From the NCBI RefSeq assembly GCF_014654895.1, contig NZ_BNBE01000004.1, positions 558,001-622,000 on the forward strand: DNA of 64,000 nucleotides, given 5' to 3'. Of the stretch, positions 31,252-39,381 are shown piece by piece (the first letter of the stretch is position 1; each line of letters begins with the position of its first letter). Made by a program: the position numbers and the translations under genes. Source of the stretch: Streptomyces filamentosus (GTDB taxonomy: Bacteria > Actinomycetota > Actinomycetes > Streptomycetales > Streptomycetaceae). The notes beneath the pieces were generated by a model. The model was given only the letters and a program-made list of their open reading frames with translations. It had not been told where the DNA came from and ran no database searches.

Positions 31252-32610
31252 TCAGCCGGTGGCGGCGGGGCCCGTCCGGCCCGGCCAGCGGCGGTGCAGG
31301 GCGTCGATGCGGAAGGCGTGGACGTGCCGGCCGCCGGGGCCGGAGCCGGTGGCCGTGTGGGGGTGGCCGGCGGGGAGTTCGGGGTGGGTGTGCTCCAGTT
31401 CCTCGGGGTCGCCGCGCGGCCAGAGGCGGGCGGCCGCGCAGGCGGCGGCGAGGGCGACGGCGGTGAGGGCGGCGGCGGAGGCGGCCGGGCCCGCGCGGGA
31501 GGCGAGCCAGCCGGCGAGCGGGTAGGTGAGGAGCCAGAAGCCGTGGGAAAGGGAGAAGCGGGCGGCGAAGAGCGCGGGCAGGTCGGCGTCGGCGGCGGAC
31601 CTGCGCAGCAGCCGCCCGCCGGGGGTCAGGACCGCGGAGGCGGCGGCGCCGAGGCAGCACCAGAGGGCGAGCAGCGCGGGCCAGGCGGCGGCCCGGTGTG
31701 CCTCGGCCCAGCCGGAGGCGAGTCCGCAGGTCGAGGCGGCGAGCCCGGCGGCGAGGACGGCGGCGGCGGGCAGCATCAGGGGCCGGTCGCCGGTGCGGCC
31801 GAGGAGGCGCGGGAGCAGCAGGGCGGCGGTCATCGAGCCCGCCCCGTACGCGGCGAGGGCGAGCGACACGTCGCCGGGAGGGCGGCCCAGGCCGTCCCGT
31901 ACGAGGACGACGGTGTCGACGAGGACCATCGCCCCGGCGGCGGCGACCGCCAGGTCGAGGGCGAGGAGGGCGCGCAGCCGCGGGGTGGCGAGGAGGAGGC
32001 GGACGCCGGAGGTCCGCCCGGCGGCCGGGCCGGGTCCGGCGTCCGGCGGGAGGCGGAGGGTCAGGACGAGGAGCGCGGAGAGGAGGAACCCGGCGGCGGT
32101 GCCGGCGAACAGCCGGTCGTACGGGACGAGGGCGAGGAGCGCGGCGGCGAGGACCGGGCTGACGAGGCTCTCCAGGTCGTAGGCGAGCCGGGAGAGGGCG
32201 AGGGCCCGGGTGTAGTCGCGCTCCTCGGGCAGGACGCGCGGGATGACGGCCTGGTAGGCGGGGGTGAAGACGGCGGAGGCCGCCTGGAGCAGCAGCACGA
32301 GCGCGTACACCTGCCAGACCCGGTCCACGAAGGGCAGGGCGAGCGCGGCGGCGAACCGGACGAGGTCGGCGCCGACGAGGAGGGTGCGGCGCGGCACGCG
32401 GCGGGCGAGCGTCCCGGCGAGCGGCGCCAGGCCGACGTACGCCGTCATCTTGAGCGCGAGGGCGGTGCCGAGGACGGCGGTCGCGTGCGCGCCGGCGAGG
32501 TCGTACGCGAGGAGGGCGAGTGCCACGGTCGCCAGGCCGGTGCCGGTGAGGGCGACGGCCTGGGCGAGGAAGAGGTGCCGGTAGGTGCGGTCGCGCAGGA
32601 CGGACAGCAT
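31252..32610 (-). CDS. MFS transporter with His-rich C-terminal tail
   Basis: 452 residues, about 12 helices with an MFS layout: LSVLRDRTYRHLFLAQAVAL at the start (type seen in actinobacterial drug/metal exporters), LAGTLARRVPRRTLLVGADL as the loop 2-3 motif, and ARALALSRLAYDLESLVSPV-like sequence in helix 5. The last 50 residues (EELEHTHPELPAGHPHTATG, then GRHVHAF) are His-rich and cytosolic, which can bind metal ions. The upstream ArsR-type regulator and the palindrome between the two genes suggest that ArsR controls this exporter. Metal or drug efflux is inference. Start ATG 32610. Confidence 0.88.
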   Translation of the reverse strand: MLSVLRDRTYRHLFLAQAVALTGTGLATVALALLAYDLAGAHATAVLGTALALKMTAYVGLAPLAGTLARRVPRRTLLVGADLVRFAAALALPFVDRVWQVYALVLLLQAASAVFTPAYQAVIPRVLPEERDYTRALALSRLAYDLESLVSPVLAAALLALVPYDRLFAGTAAGFLLSALLVLTLRLPPDAGPGPAAGRTSGVRLLLATPRLRALLALDLAVAAAGAMVLVDTVVLVRDGLGRPPGDVSLALAAYGAGSMTAALLLPRLLGRTGDRPLMLPAAAVLAAGLAASTCGLASGWAEAHRAAAWPALLALWCCLGAAASAVLTPGGRLLRRSAADADLPALFAARFSLSHGFWLLTYPLAGWLASRAGPAASAAALTAVALAAACAAARLWPRGDPEELEHTHPELPAGHPHTATGSGPGGRHVHAFRIDALHRRWPGRTGPAATG

Positions 32611-32656
32611 GGGGACGCCCTCGATCGGCTGCGGGTGCGGGGCTCCACCGTAGCGG

Positions 32657-32680
32657 ACATGTGCACGTGTGCGCACATGT
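32657..32680. promoter_or_regulatory. Candidate ArsR operator between arsR and MFS genes
   Basis: ACATGTGC (32657-32664), 8-nt spacer, GCACATGT (32673-32680): perfect 8-bp inverted repeat, 47 nt upstream of the MFS start. The central ACGTGTGC extends the alternating CA/TG pattern. ArsR/SmtB repressors bind inverted repeats of this size. Confidence 0.55.
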
Positions 32681-32723
32681 TGATCGGCAGTGGGCGGGAG
32701 GGCCGTGGCGGCGGTCCGGTCGC

Positions 32724-33092
32724 TCAGTCGTGCCAGGGCTCTCCCGTGACCACGTGGTCGGCGCGGTTGAGGGCCTCGACCACCAGCCGCCTCAGGTGTC
32801 CGTCCGGCAGTGCGTACACGACCCGACGGCCGTCCTTCCGCGTCTGTACGAGTCCCCCGAGCCGGAGCTTCGCCAGGTGCTGGCTCACCGCCGGGCGCGC
32901 GGCTCCGCACGCCGCCGTCAGCGCGCCGACGTCGGCCTCCCCGTGGGTCAGCAGCCACAGCAGGTGCAGCCGGGTCGGGTCGCCGAGCAGCCCGAACACC
33001 TCGGCCGCCGCGGCGAGCTCCGCCGGTCCCGGCGTCCGGGGGTGGACGGGGGACACGGGCTGTTCGCGCTGTTCACGTACGGGATCCGCCAT
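32724..33092 (-). CDS. ArsR family winged-helix repressor
   Basis: 122 residues from ATG 33092. Winged helix at about 25-100: EVFGLLGDPTRLHLLWLLTH (family N-terminus), GEADVGALTAACGAARPAVSQHLAKLRLGG (recognition helix with SQHLAKL) and VQTRKDGRRVVYALPDG wing. ArsR/SmtB proteins dissociate from DNA on metal or ligand binding. The alpha3 ELCVCDL-type Cys pair of arsenic sensors is absent (GALTAACGA has one Cys), so arsenite is unlikely as inducer. Alternative starts are ATG 33101 or 33152. Same strand as the MFS gene with 113 nt between. Confidence 0.88.
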   Translation of the reverse strand: MADPVREQREQPVSPVHPRTPGPAELAAAAEVFGLLGDPTRLHLLWLLTHGEADVGALTAACGAARPAVSQHLAKLRLGGLVQTRKDGRRVVYALPDGHLRRLVVEALNRADHVVTGEPWHD

Positions 33093-33211
33093 GCGCTCCA
33101 TCGTAGGGAGCGGAGGGAGGAACCACTCCCCTCCACTGATCGTCATGTCCATGGGGACCGCTGGAGAGCCGGTCCCCTTCCGCTCTTCACCACCGAGGTC
33201 CGAGGAGATCC

Positions 33212-33982
33212 ATGGCCGACACCCTCAGCTCGCTGGCCGCCCGCGTGCACGAACTGCTGGTGGACCTCATGACCGGCGGCCCCTCCCCGACGGCCCTCGC
33301 GGGCTTCCACGACGCCGTCGCGCGCGCCTCGGCGCTCGGCCCCGACGGCGCGTGGCTCGCCGCGACGGCCCTCTCCACCCTCGGCACCCTGGACTGCGTG
33401 CAGGGACGGACCGAGCAGGGCCTCCGGAACCTCGACGCGGCGGTGACGGCCGGCTTCAACGACTGCGTGTCGTTCCACGTCCCCCATCTGCGCCCGCTGT
33501 ACGGCGACCCCCGTTTCCAGGCCCTGTACCGGCGGATGCGCATCACGGCGGCGGACCTCGACGAACTCTTCTGGCTGCACCAGGAGATGCAGGTCATGTC
33601 GAGGGAGGCCCAGGACGCGAACGTCGACAGCATCGGCCGCCTCGACACCGGCGTGACGCTGCTCCCGAAGGCGCCCCTGCCGACCCGCGAGCCGGACACC
33701 CCCGGCATCCTCTGCACCCGGCTCGAACTCGCCGCGGTGCAGACCGCCCTCCAACAGGCCGCCCTGAAGGCCGACTTCCAGCGCAGCTCCGGCAACACCG
33801 CCCTCGGCCTCATCGACGGCCCGTGGGACCTCCCCCGCGCCCGGTACGACGCCCGGCACGCCGACGAACTCGACGAGCGGCGCCAACGGGCGGCCGAGGC
33901 ACGGGCCTTCGTCGAACGCCCCGGCGCGGACCGGACGCTCGCACCGTGCCCGCCACTGGGCTCGATCACCTACCCGGCCTGA
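33212..33982 (+). CDS. Unknown protein with TPR-end-of-group-like segment
   Basis: 256 residues. The N-terminal half is helical and contains a TPR-like pair (ALSTLGTLDCVQGRTEQGLR then NLDAAVTAGFNDCVSFHVPH) ending LRPLYGDPRFQALYRRMR, typical of terminal TPR units that mention a residue-range (PRFQALY). The C-terminal half is extended and Pro-rich (PLPTREPDTPGILCTRLE), with no known motif. Cytoplasmic, no membrane helix. The start ATG 33212 has GAGGAGATCC ahead at good distance. A perfect palindromic terminator follows immediately. Function unknown. Confidence 0.75.
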   Translation: MADTLSSLAARVHELLVDLMTGGPSPTALAGFHDAVARASALGPDGAWLAATALSTLGTLDCVQGRTEQGLRNLDAAVTAGFNDCVSFHVPHLRPLYGDPRFQALYRRMRITAADLDELFWLHQEMQVMSREAQDANVDSIGRLDTGVTLLPKAPLPTREPDTPGILCTRLELAAVQTALQQAALKADFQRSSGNTALGLIDGPWDLPRARYDARHADELDERRQRAAEARAFVERPGADRTLAPCPPLGSITYPA

Positions 33983-33985
33983 GGG

Positions 33986-34031
33986 CCCCCTGCCCGGATC
34001 CGTCCGCCGGCGGACGGATCCGGGCAGGGGG
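33986..34031. terminator. Perfect 23-bp palindromic bidirectional terminator
   Basis: The 23-nt arm at 33986-34008 is followed with no spacer by its exact complement at 34009-34031. It lies between the converging genes ending at 33982 and 34048 and should terminate both. Confidence 0.88.
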
Positions 34032-34047
34032 GCTCGGTGACCGCCGC

Positions 34048-34407
34048 TCAGGACCCGGACAGGAAGCCCTCTTCGACGCCGGCGAGGACGAACCCGTTCT
34101 CGAAGCGCACCCGGTAGGTGGTCCGGACCTCGCCCCCGCCCGCGTGCGCTCCGTACATGACCATCTGCCGACGGAGGTCGTCCATCAGCGCGGCCACGTG
34201 CCCCGGGAACCGGCCGGAGCGGAACTGGCTGTCGAACTCGGCGAGTTTCTCCCCGAGCACCCCGCCCTCCTCCCGCGCCGATCCCAGGACGACGCCCCTC
34301 AGCCCCTCGGCCAGGAACAGCGGCCCGGCGAACCCCGCCCCGCCCCCGCCCTGGGTGATCGGGACGTCCTCGGTCAGCCGCACCTGCGCACCGGTCTCGT
34401 ACGGCAT
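34048..34407 (-). CDS. Small unknown protein
   Basis: 119 residues; family not recognised. The N-terminus YETGAQVRLTEDVPITQGGG looks like a small beta-barrel or KOW/SH3-like start (strand, Gly loop). Next comes a helical stretch (LGEKLAEFDSQFRSGRFPGH, then VAALMDDLRRQMVMYGAH), and it ends with strands TTYRVRFENGFVLAGVEEGFL. No catalytic residues visible. The start is ATG 34407 with GAAGGGGGG at proper distance. Converges on the 23-bp palindrome. Confidence 0.72.
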   Translation of the reverse strand: MPYETGAQVRLTEDVPITQGGGGAGFAGPLFLAEGLRGVVLGSAREEGGVLGEKLAEFDSQFRSGRFPGHVAALMDDLRRQMVMYGAHAGGGEVRTTYRVRFENGFVLAGVEEGFLSGS

Positions 34408-34568
34408 GGCGTACCCCCCTTCGCTCGACCTCGCCCGTGACCTCGGTCGCGGCCACGGCGCCGGCCAGCGTAGTCCGGCGCCGGAGGTGCGTCCCCCGAT
34501 TCGGGAACTCAGGAGACACCAGAGGAACTCGTAGGACCTTGGGGGTACTTGGGGAAGCCCGGCGGTCC

Positions 34569-34952
34569 TCAGGGGTGCGCAGCCGCGCGTTCCGATGCGC
34601 TGCGGAGGACGCAGAACTCGTTGCCCTCGGGGTCGGCGAGGACCGCCCAGCCGGTGCCGTCGGGATCGCGGTGGTCGGCGAGGAAGGTCGCACCGAGGGC
34701 CAGCAGCCGTTCCACCTCCTGGTCGCGCGAGGTGTCGGGGCGCAGGCAGAGGTGGAGCCGGTTCTTGTCCCGCTTGGGCTCGGGGACCTGGTTGAAGTAG
34801 AGAGCGGGGCCCTCCGCCAGGAGCACCCGGGTCTCCCGGTCGCCCGGCGCGCTGTCCGGGTCCAGCGGGCGGCCGGTCACCCCGCTCCAGAAGAGGGCGA
34901 GCCCGTAGGCGTCCGCGCAGTCGACCGCCACGTTCTGGAGCACCGAGACCAT
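34569..34952 (-). CDS. VOC family (glyoxalase-like) protein
   Basis: 127 residues, a single VOC domain of the Glyoxalase_6 style common in Streptomyces: SVLQNVAVDCADAYGLALFW with SGVTGRPLD, then RDKNRLHLCLRP and the terminal VLADPEGNEFCVLR, in which Glu is the usual metal ligand. The first-module His is replaced (NVAVDCAD), so metal dependence is uncertain. Start ATG 34952, with GGAAGAAGGAAGG upstream. Function unknown. The 161-nt gap downstream holds decayed GGGAACTCAGGAG-type repeats. Confidence 0.86.
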   Translation of the reverse strand: MVSVLQNVAVDCADAYGLALFWSGVTGRPLDPDSAPGDRETRVLLAEGPALYFNQVPEPKRDKNRLHLCLRPDTSRDQEVERLLALGATFLADHRDPDGTGWAVLADPEGNEFCVLRSASERAAAHP

Positions 34953-35217
34953 GTGCGCCGCCCTTCCTTCTTCCGTCCGCGAAACCACCGAGTCTCGCAC
35001 ACGGAATCCGGCCGGGGAGGACCGTCGGACGGGGGCCGTGCGGGAGATCGTGCGTGCGCGTGGGGGCAGCCGCGCCCGGACCTCGGCTTTCGCCCGGGGA
35101 CGTCCACGTCTCGGGACGGGTGACCGATCCGTGGACCGCCGTGCGCGGAAGCGGACTCTCGGGTGAGGATGCTGCGGACGGCCAGGGACGTGGCCGGGAG
35201 CGAGGAGAGAGACGACG

Positions 35218-35622
35218 ATGACCATCGAGTGGCGCTACACCATCCACCCCGGCCTCGGTGTGCTCTCCCTGGCCGGGTTCCTGGGGCAGGAGGCCGTGGG
35301 CCGGTTCCAGGGGGCCGTCGGCTGGGCGCTCGCCCGGGGCACCGGGCCCGTGGTGCTGGACCTGACCGGCCTGCGCGGCTGGTCCGACGGCGGGCGGCTC
35401 GCCGTCTCGGAGGCCGCGTCGCGGCTCGCCGCCGAAGGGCGGGGCCTCGAACTCGCCGCCGTGCCGGAGCGCGGCACCCTCGCCCCCGACGGCCGCTTCG
35501 TCTGCGACGCCCAGGTGACCATCGCCGTCCACGGCGACCTCGCCGCCGCCCTGGCCGCCCACCGCGACCGCGGCGCCGAGGAACGCGAATGGCGCAGCGA
35601 CGCCTGGCCGGGGAACGGCTGA
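35218..35622 (+). CDS. STAS domain protein (anti-sigma factor antagonist-like)
   Basis: 134 residues. An N-terminal STAS fold with HPGLGVLSLAGFLGQEAVGR, the central strand PVVLDLTGLRGWSDGGRLAV and following helix. In SpoIIAA-type antagonists the loop after the VVLDLS strand carries the phosphorylated Ser; here WSDGG offers one Ser. It could act in a partner-switch, but no anti-sigma kinase is adjacent. The last 20 residues are charged (HRDRGAEEREWRSD). The start ATG 35218 has GAGGAGAGA ahead. Upstream, 34953-35217 contains no other gene. Confidence 0.78.
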   Translation: MTIEWRYTIHPGLGVLSLAGFLGQEAVGRFQGAVGWALARGTGPVVLDLTGLRGWSDGGRLAVSEAASRLAAEGRGLELAAVPERGTLAPDGRFVCDAQVTIAVHGDLAAALAAHRDRGAEEREWRSDAWPGNG

Positions 35623-35674
35623 GGCCGCGCGAAAACCACTGTCCGATCACCGGGCCCGGTGATAGACACCCCGC

Positions 35675-36475
35675 GTGGAAAAGAATCCCGAGTTCCCCGA
35701 GCTGTTGCGATGGATCGACGAACGGTCGGCCGCCTTCCGCGCCGTGATCGCCGCCGCGCCCGGTCTCGACGCACCAGTGCCGACCTGCCCCGGGTGGACG
35801 CTGCTCGACCTGGTGAGGCACCTGGGCGGGGGAGACCGCTTCTGGGCCGCCATCGTCGGCGCGGGACCCTCCGACGCGCCCCCGGCGGAGGCCGTCGCCG
35901 CGCGCGCCGCGCTGGAAGTGCCGGGGGAACGCGAGGCCCTGTCGGCCTGGCTGGACGCTTCGACGCGGCTTCTGCTGGACGCCCTGCGCACGGCGGGGCC
36001 GGAGAGCGGCTGCTGGACGTGGTGGCCCGCGTCGCAGTCGCCGCAGACCGCCGGCGGCACCGCCCGGCACCGGGTCCAGGAGACCGCGGTGCACACCTAC
36101 GACGCCCAGCTCGCCCTGGGCGCCCCGCAGCCGCTGCCGGCCGCGCTCGCGCTGGACGGCGTGGAGGAGTTCCTGCTCACCGTCTGCGCGACGCCGAGCG
36201 GCTGGCCCCACAGGCCCACGGCCTTCGACTTCCACGCCTCCGAGGGCCGCTCCTGGCGCCTCACCGTCGACGGCGACGGCGCACGCGCCACCCGCGTCCC
36301 CGCGCCCGCCGCCGGGACCGGCGAGGCCCCGGACGCGGCCGGCGCCTCCGTGTACGGCACGGCGAGTGAGCTGGTCCTCTACCTGTACGACCGGATCAAG
36401 GCCGACTCCTTGCGCGTCGACGGGGACGCGGGGCTGCTCGACCTGCTCCGCGCCTGGGAGCCGGAGGAGAAGTAG
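35675..36475 (+). CDS. Maleylpyruvate isomerase family mycothiol-dependent enzyme
   Basis: 266 residues. DinB-like helical bundle at the N-terminus (ELLRWIDERSAAFRAVIAAA, then VPTCPGWTLLDLVRHLGGGD with the metal His in RHLG) and WWPASQSPQTAGGTARHRVQETAVHTYDA with the second His set (HRVQETAVH). The MDMPI C-terminal domain covers about 170-265. The family uses mycothiol as cofactor or has mycothiol transferase activity; the substrate is open. The start is GTG 35675. A possible -10 (GATAGA, 35661-35666) lies only 8 nt upstream, so the mRNA may be nearly leaderless. Confidence 0.87.
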   Translation: MEKNPEFPELLRWIDERSAAFRAVIAAAPGLDAPVPTCPGWTLLDLVRHLGGGDRFWAAIVGAGPSDAPPAEAVAARAALEVPGEREALSAWLDASTRLLLDALRTAGPESGCWTWWPASQSPQTAGGTARHRVQETAVHTYDAQLALGAPQPLPAALALDGVEEFLLTVCATPSGWPHRPTAFDFHASEGRSWRLTVDGDGARATRVPAPAAGTGEAPDAAGASVYGTASELVLYLYDRIKADSLRVDGDAGLLDLLRAWEPEEK

Positions 36476-36611
36476 GACGGCAGGACGCAGCGGGGGCGGC
36501 CGGCCACGCCCCGCCCGGCGGGACACGGTTCTTCGCCGGGTCCGCCGGTCGCGGCACCGGCCCCGGGCCCGCGAAGCGGCCTCGGCCGGCGACCCCGGGG
36601 CGGTCACCCCG

Positions 36612-36653
36612 GGCTGGCCACCTCAGGCTGGCCACCTCAGGGCGATCACCTCA
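36612..36653. repeat. 14-nt tandem repeat, three units
   Basis: GGCTGGCCACCTCA occurs exactly at 36612-36625 and 36626-36639, with a diverged third copy at 36640-36653 (ending ATCACCTCA). A partial copy precedes them. Confidence 0.8.
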
Positions 36654-36978
36654 GGACTGTACCGACCCGGCCGTCCGCCGGGAGGAGCCTGCGCATCCGC
36701 CCCACCCCCCACGACCACAGCCACGCCACGCCGCGCTCCGCAGGCGACCGGAGACCCGTTGCCGCCGCACGACACCGGACGTGATCCACCACCTGGCCGA
36801 CAGCAGCCTGGAACGACAGCCCACACCCTCCGGCTCCCCTGGGACCGGCCCCGGACATCACTCCTCCCCCACCCCCCTCATTCACGTACACGAACTTCCC
36901 TGTCGAAGATCCCCGAAATTCCCCTCCTCCACCCTCCCTTGCGTTCAGATCCATGAACAACAACCACACACCCGCATC

Positions 36979-37030
36979 TTGACGTGCCTCCGACACCCGC
37001 CCTAGCGTCACCCTCCAGAAAGCGCTTTCT
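36979..37030 (+). promoter_or_regulatory. Promoter plus palindromic operator of the PL9-like pectate lyase gene
   Basis: TTGACG (36979-36984), 18-nt spacer, TAGCGT (37003-37008), then the perfect palindrome AGAAAGCGCTTTCT (37017-37030). The stretch CCCTAgCGTCACCC before the palindrome matches the one before the PL1 gene except at one base. Both genes are thus expected to share one repressor. Confidence 0.82.
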
Positions 37031-37066
37031 CCGTGTCCGAGCCGCCTCCCCCACCAGGAGACACCG

Positions 37067-38647
37067 ATGCGCACCACACCCCTCGCCCTCAGTCTGGGTC
37101 TCGTCGCCGGCACGATCGTCGCGTTGTCGGCGGCGGGGGGCGCCCAGGCCGCCACCGGGCGGTACGAGGCCGAGGTCTCGCCCGCCGTCTGCGACGGCAC
37201 GATCGACTCCGACTGGTCCGGGTTCTCCGGGAGCGGGTTCTGCAACGGGACCAACGCCGTCGGGGCCCACGTGCAGTTCGCCGTGTCGGCGCCCGCCGCC
37301 GGGACGGCGACCCTCACCGTACGGTTCGCCAACGGGACGGCGACCGCCCGGCCCGCCGATGTCGTCGTCAACGGCACGACGGTGGCGGCGGGGGCCTCGT
37401 TCGAGTCCACCGGCGTCTGGACCGGGTGGACGTCGAAGACGTTCACCGTGCCCGTCGCCGCCGGGGCCAACACCGTCCGGCTCAGCCCGACGACCGCCGC
37501 CGGGCTTCCCAACGTCGACCACGTCGAGCTCACCACCGCCGACGCCCCCGCCCCCGCCGGGCCCGTGCTCTACGTGTCGCCCGCCGGGACCGCGGGCGCC
37601 TCCGGCAGCCAGGCCGATCCGACGACGCTGGCCTCCGCGATCACCCGGATCGGCGCGGGCGGCACGATCTACCTGCGCGGCGGGACCTACGACCACGCAC
37701 AGACGGTGACCGTCGCGCCGGGCAACGACGGCACCGCCGCCGCCCGCAAGACGATCGCCGCCTACCCGGGCGAGACGCCGGTGCTGGACTTCTCGGCGAT
37801 GGCGGAGTCCTCGTCCAACCGGGGGCTCGCGCTCAACGGGAACTTCTGGCACGTGAAGGGGCTGGTCGTCCAGCGGGCCGGCGACAACGGCATCTACGTC
37901 GGCGGCAGCGACAACGTCATCGAGCGCACGGTCACCCGCTTCAACCGCGACACCGGCCTCCAGCTCGGCCGGATCGCCTCCGGCACGCCGCGCGCCCAGT
38001 GGCCGGCCCGCAACCTCATGGTGAGCGTCGAGTCGCACGACAACGCCGACGCGGCCGGCGAGAACGCGGACGGCTTCGCCGCCAAGCTGACCACCGGCCC
38101 CGGCAACGTCTTCCGGTACGCCGTCGCCCACCACAACATCGACGACGGCTGGGACCTCTACACCAAGCCGGACACGGGCGCCATCGACCCGGTGACGATC
38201 GAGAACTCCCTCGCGTACACCAACGGCACGCTCTCCGACGGGACCGTGAACGCCAACGGCGACCGCAACGGCTACAAGCTGGGCGGCGAGTCCATCGCCG
38301 TCGACCACGTCGTGCGGCGCAGCATCGCCTACCGCAACGGCAAGCACGGCTTCACGTACAACAGCAACCCGGGTTCGCTGAAGGTCTCCGAGAACATCTC
38401 GGTCGACAACGCCCAGCGGAACTACACCTTCGAGGCCGGTACGTCGGTCTTCCGGGGCAACACCTCCTGCCGGAGCACGAGCTCCGGGACCAACGACAAG
38501 CTCGTGGGCGACGCCGACGCGTCGAACCAGTTCTGGTCCGGTACGAACGGATCCCGGTGCGCGAACCACTCCGGCGCGCTCGGCTGGTCCTTCGCCTCGA
38601 ACGGTTCGCTGGCCGTCACCTTCGGGGGCCGTCCCGTCACCTGGTGA
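37067..38647 (+). CDS. Secreted PL9-like pectate lyase with N-terminal CBM35-like domain
   Basis: 526 residues. A signal peptide (about 1-29, LGLVAGTIVALSAAGGAQA) leads to a CBM35-like beta-sandwich (about 30-160: GRYEAEVSPAVCDGTIDSDW through LPNVDHVEL). The right-handed beta-helix that follows has GPVLYVSPAGTAGASGSQAD, GGTIYLRGGTYD and, in the active region, NADGFAAKL, NIDDGWDLYTK (Asp cluster for calcium) and NGYKLGG, whose Lys is the expected catalytic base of PL9 lyases. It should cleave pectate outside the cell, complementing the PL1 enzyme at 8180. The ATG at 37067 has CAGGAG upstream. Its end overlaps the HAD gene by 11 nt on the opposite strand. Confidence 0.88.
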   Translation: MRTTPLALSLGLVAGTIVALSAAGGAQAATGRYEAEVSPAVCDGTIDSDWSGFSGSGFCNGTNAVGAHVQFAVSAPAAGTATLTVRFANGTATARPADVVVNGTTVAAGASFESTGVWTGWTSKTFTVPVAAGANTVRLSPTTAAGLPNVDHVELTTADAPAPAGPVLYVSPAGTAGASGSQADPTTLASAITRIGAGGTIYLRGGTYDHAQTVTVAPGNDGTAAARKTIAAYPGETPVLDFSAMAESSSNRGLALNGNFWHVKGLVVQRAGDNGIYVGGSDNVIERTVTRFNRDTGLQLGRIASGTPRAQWPARNLMVSVESHDNADAAGENADGFAAKLTTGPGNVFRYAVAHHNIDDGWDLYTKPDTGAIDPVTIENSLAYTNGTLSDGTVNANGDRNGYKLGGESIAVDHVVRRSIAYRNGKHGFTYNSNPGSLKVSENISVDNAQRNYTFEAGTSVFRGNTSCRSTSSGTNDKLVGDADASNQFWSGTNGSRCANHSGALGWSFASNGSLAVTFGGRPVTW

Positions 38648-39326
38648 GCCGGTGGACCGCGCGCCCGTGCCCGTTCGCTCGGGTGCGGGCGCGCAGTTCC
38701 CTGCCGAGGGCGTACGCGGCCCGCAGGTCGTCGCCCTCGTACCCGGCGCCGGCCAGTGCGCGCAGCGCCGGGGAGGCGTTGACGGCCACGGTGTGGCGCA
38801 GGACGGAGAAGAGCGGCACGTCGGAGCCGGAGTCCCCGTAGGCCACGCAGGAGTCGCGGTCGAGACCGAGGGCGGTACGGAGGCGGTCGACGGCCGTCAC
38901 CTTGTCCTCGGGGACGAGGATCCCGGCCGGGTCGGGCGCGGAGCGGAACGGCGGGGGCGGGAAGGCGGAGGCGACCACGTCGTCGACGCCGAGGCCGCGC
39001 AGCCGGGTGGCGAAGAAGTCCGGCGACATGGTGACGACGACGGCCCGGTCGCCCCGGCCACGGATGTCCGCGAGGACCTCGGCCAGTCCGCCGATCCAGG
39101 GCGCCGCGTCGAAGGTCTCGGCGACGACGGCCGGGGTCAGCTCCCGCCACAGCCCGTACAGGGCTGCGGCGAAGCCGCGGGTGTCGATGGCCCCGGCGGC
39201 GAACTCGGCTTCCAGGGAGCGCAGTTCGTCCAGGCAGTCGAGCCGGGCGGCGATCTCCAGGGCCGCCGAGGTGTTCCTCAGCAGCGTGCCGTCCATGTCG
39301 AAGACGTGCAGCAGCCGACCGTCCAT
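38637..39326 (-). CDS. HAD superfamily phosphatase (phosphoserine phosphatase-like)
   Basis: 229 residues. HAD motif I is HVFDMDGTLL (nucleophile and acid/base Asp pair), motif II AVVVTMSP (Thr), motif III Lys in PEDKVTAV and motif IV AYGDSGSDVPLF. The cap is a small helical C1 insertion, as in SerB-type enzymes (IB subfamily). It likely dephosphorylates a small molecule in the cytoplasm. Start ATG 39326 gives motif I at residue 8, normal for the family; the longer upstream frame is Arg/Ser-rich and not credible. It is the last gene of a leftward set starting at the FAD oxidoreductase. Confidence 0.87.
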   Translation of the reverse strand: MDGRLLHVFDMDGTLLRNTSAALEIAARLDCLDELRSLEAEFAAGAIDTRGFAAALYGLWRELTPAVVAETFDAAPWIGGLAEVLADIRGRGDRAVVVTMSPDFFATRLRGLGVDDVVASAFPPPPFRSAPDPAGILVPEDKVTAVDRLRTALGLDRDSCVAYGDSGSDVPLFSVLRHTVAVNASPALRALAGAGYEGDDLRAAYALGRELRARTRANGHGRAVHRLTR

Positions 39327-39381
39327 CGCCCCTCCCCTCCGGGTCCTGATCCCGGTCCGGGTCCGGATGCGGGTGCGGGGG

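Larger units (their letters stand above)
36476..37066 (+). other. 591-nt region before the PL9-like gene
   Basis: No gene supported. It holds a short 14-nt tandem repeat (36612-36653), then unusually C/A-rich DNA (36860-36980) and the promoter/operator of the pectate lyase gene at 36979-37030. Confidence 0.6.

Noticed and set aside
29782..34440. 1552-codon open frame on the plus strand
   Set aside because: Antisense to RidA, MFS and ArsR genes; composition is Gly/Glu/Arg-rich without family motifs, a GC-codon-bias shadow.
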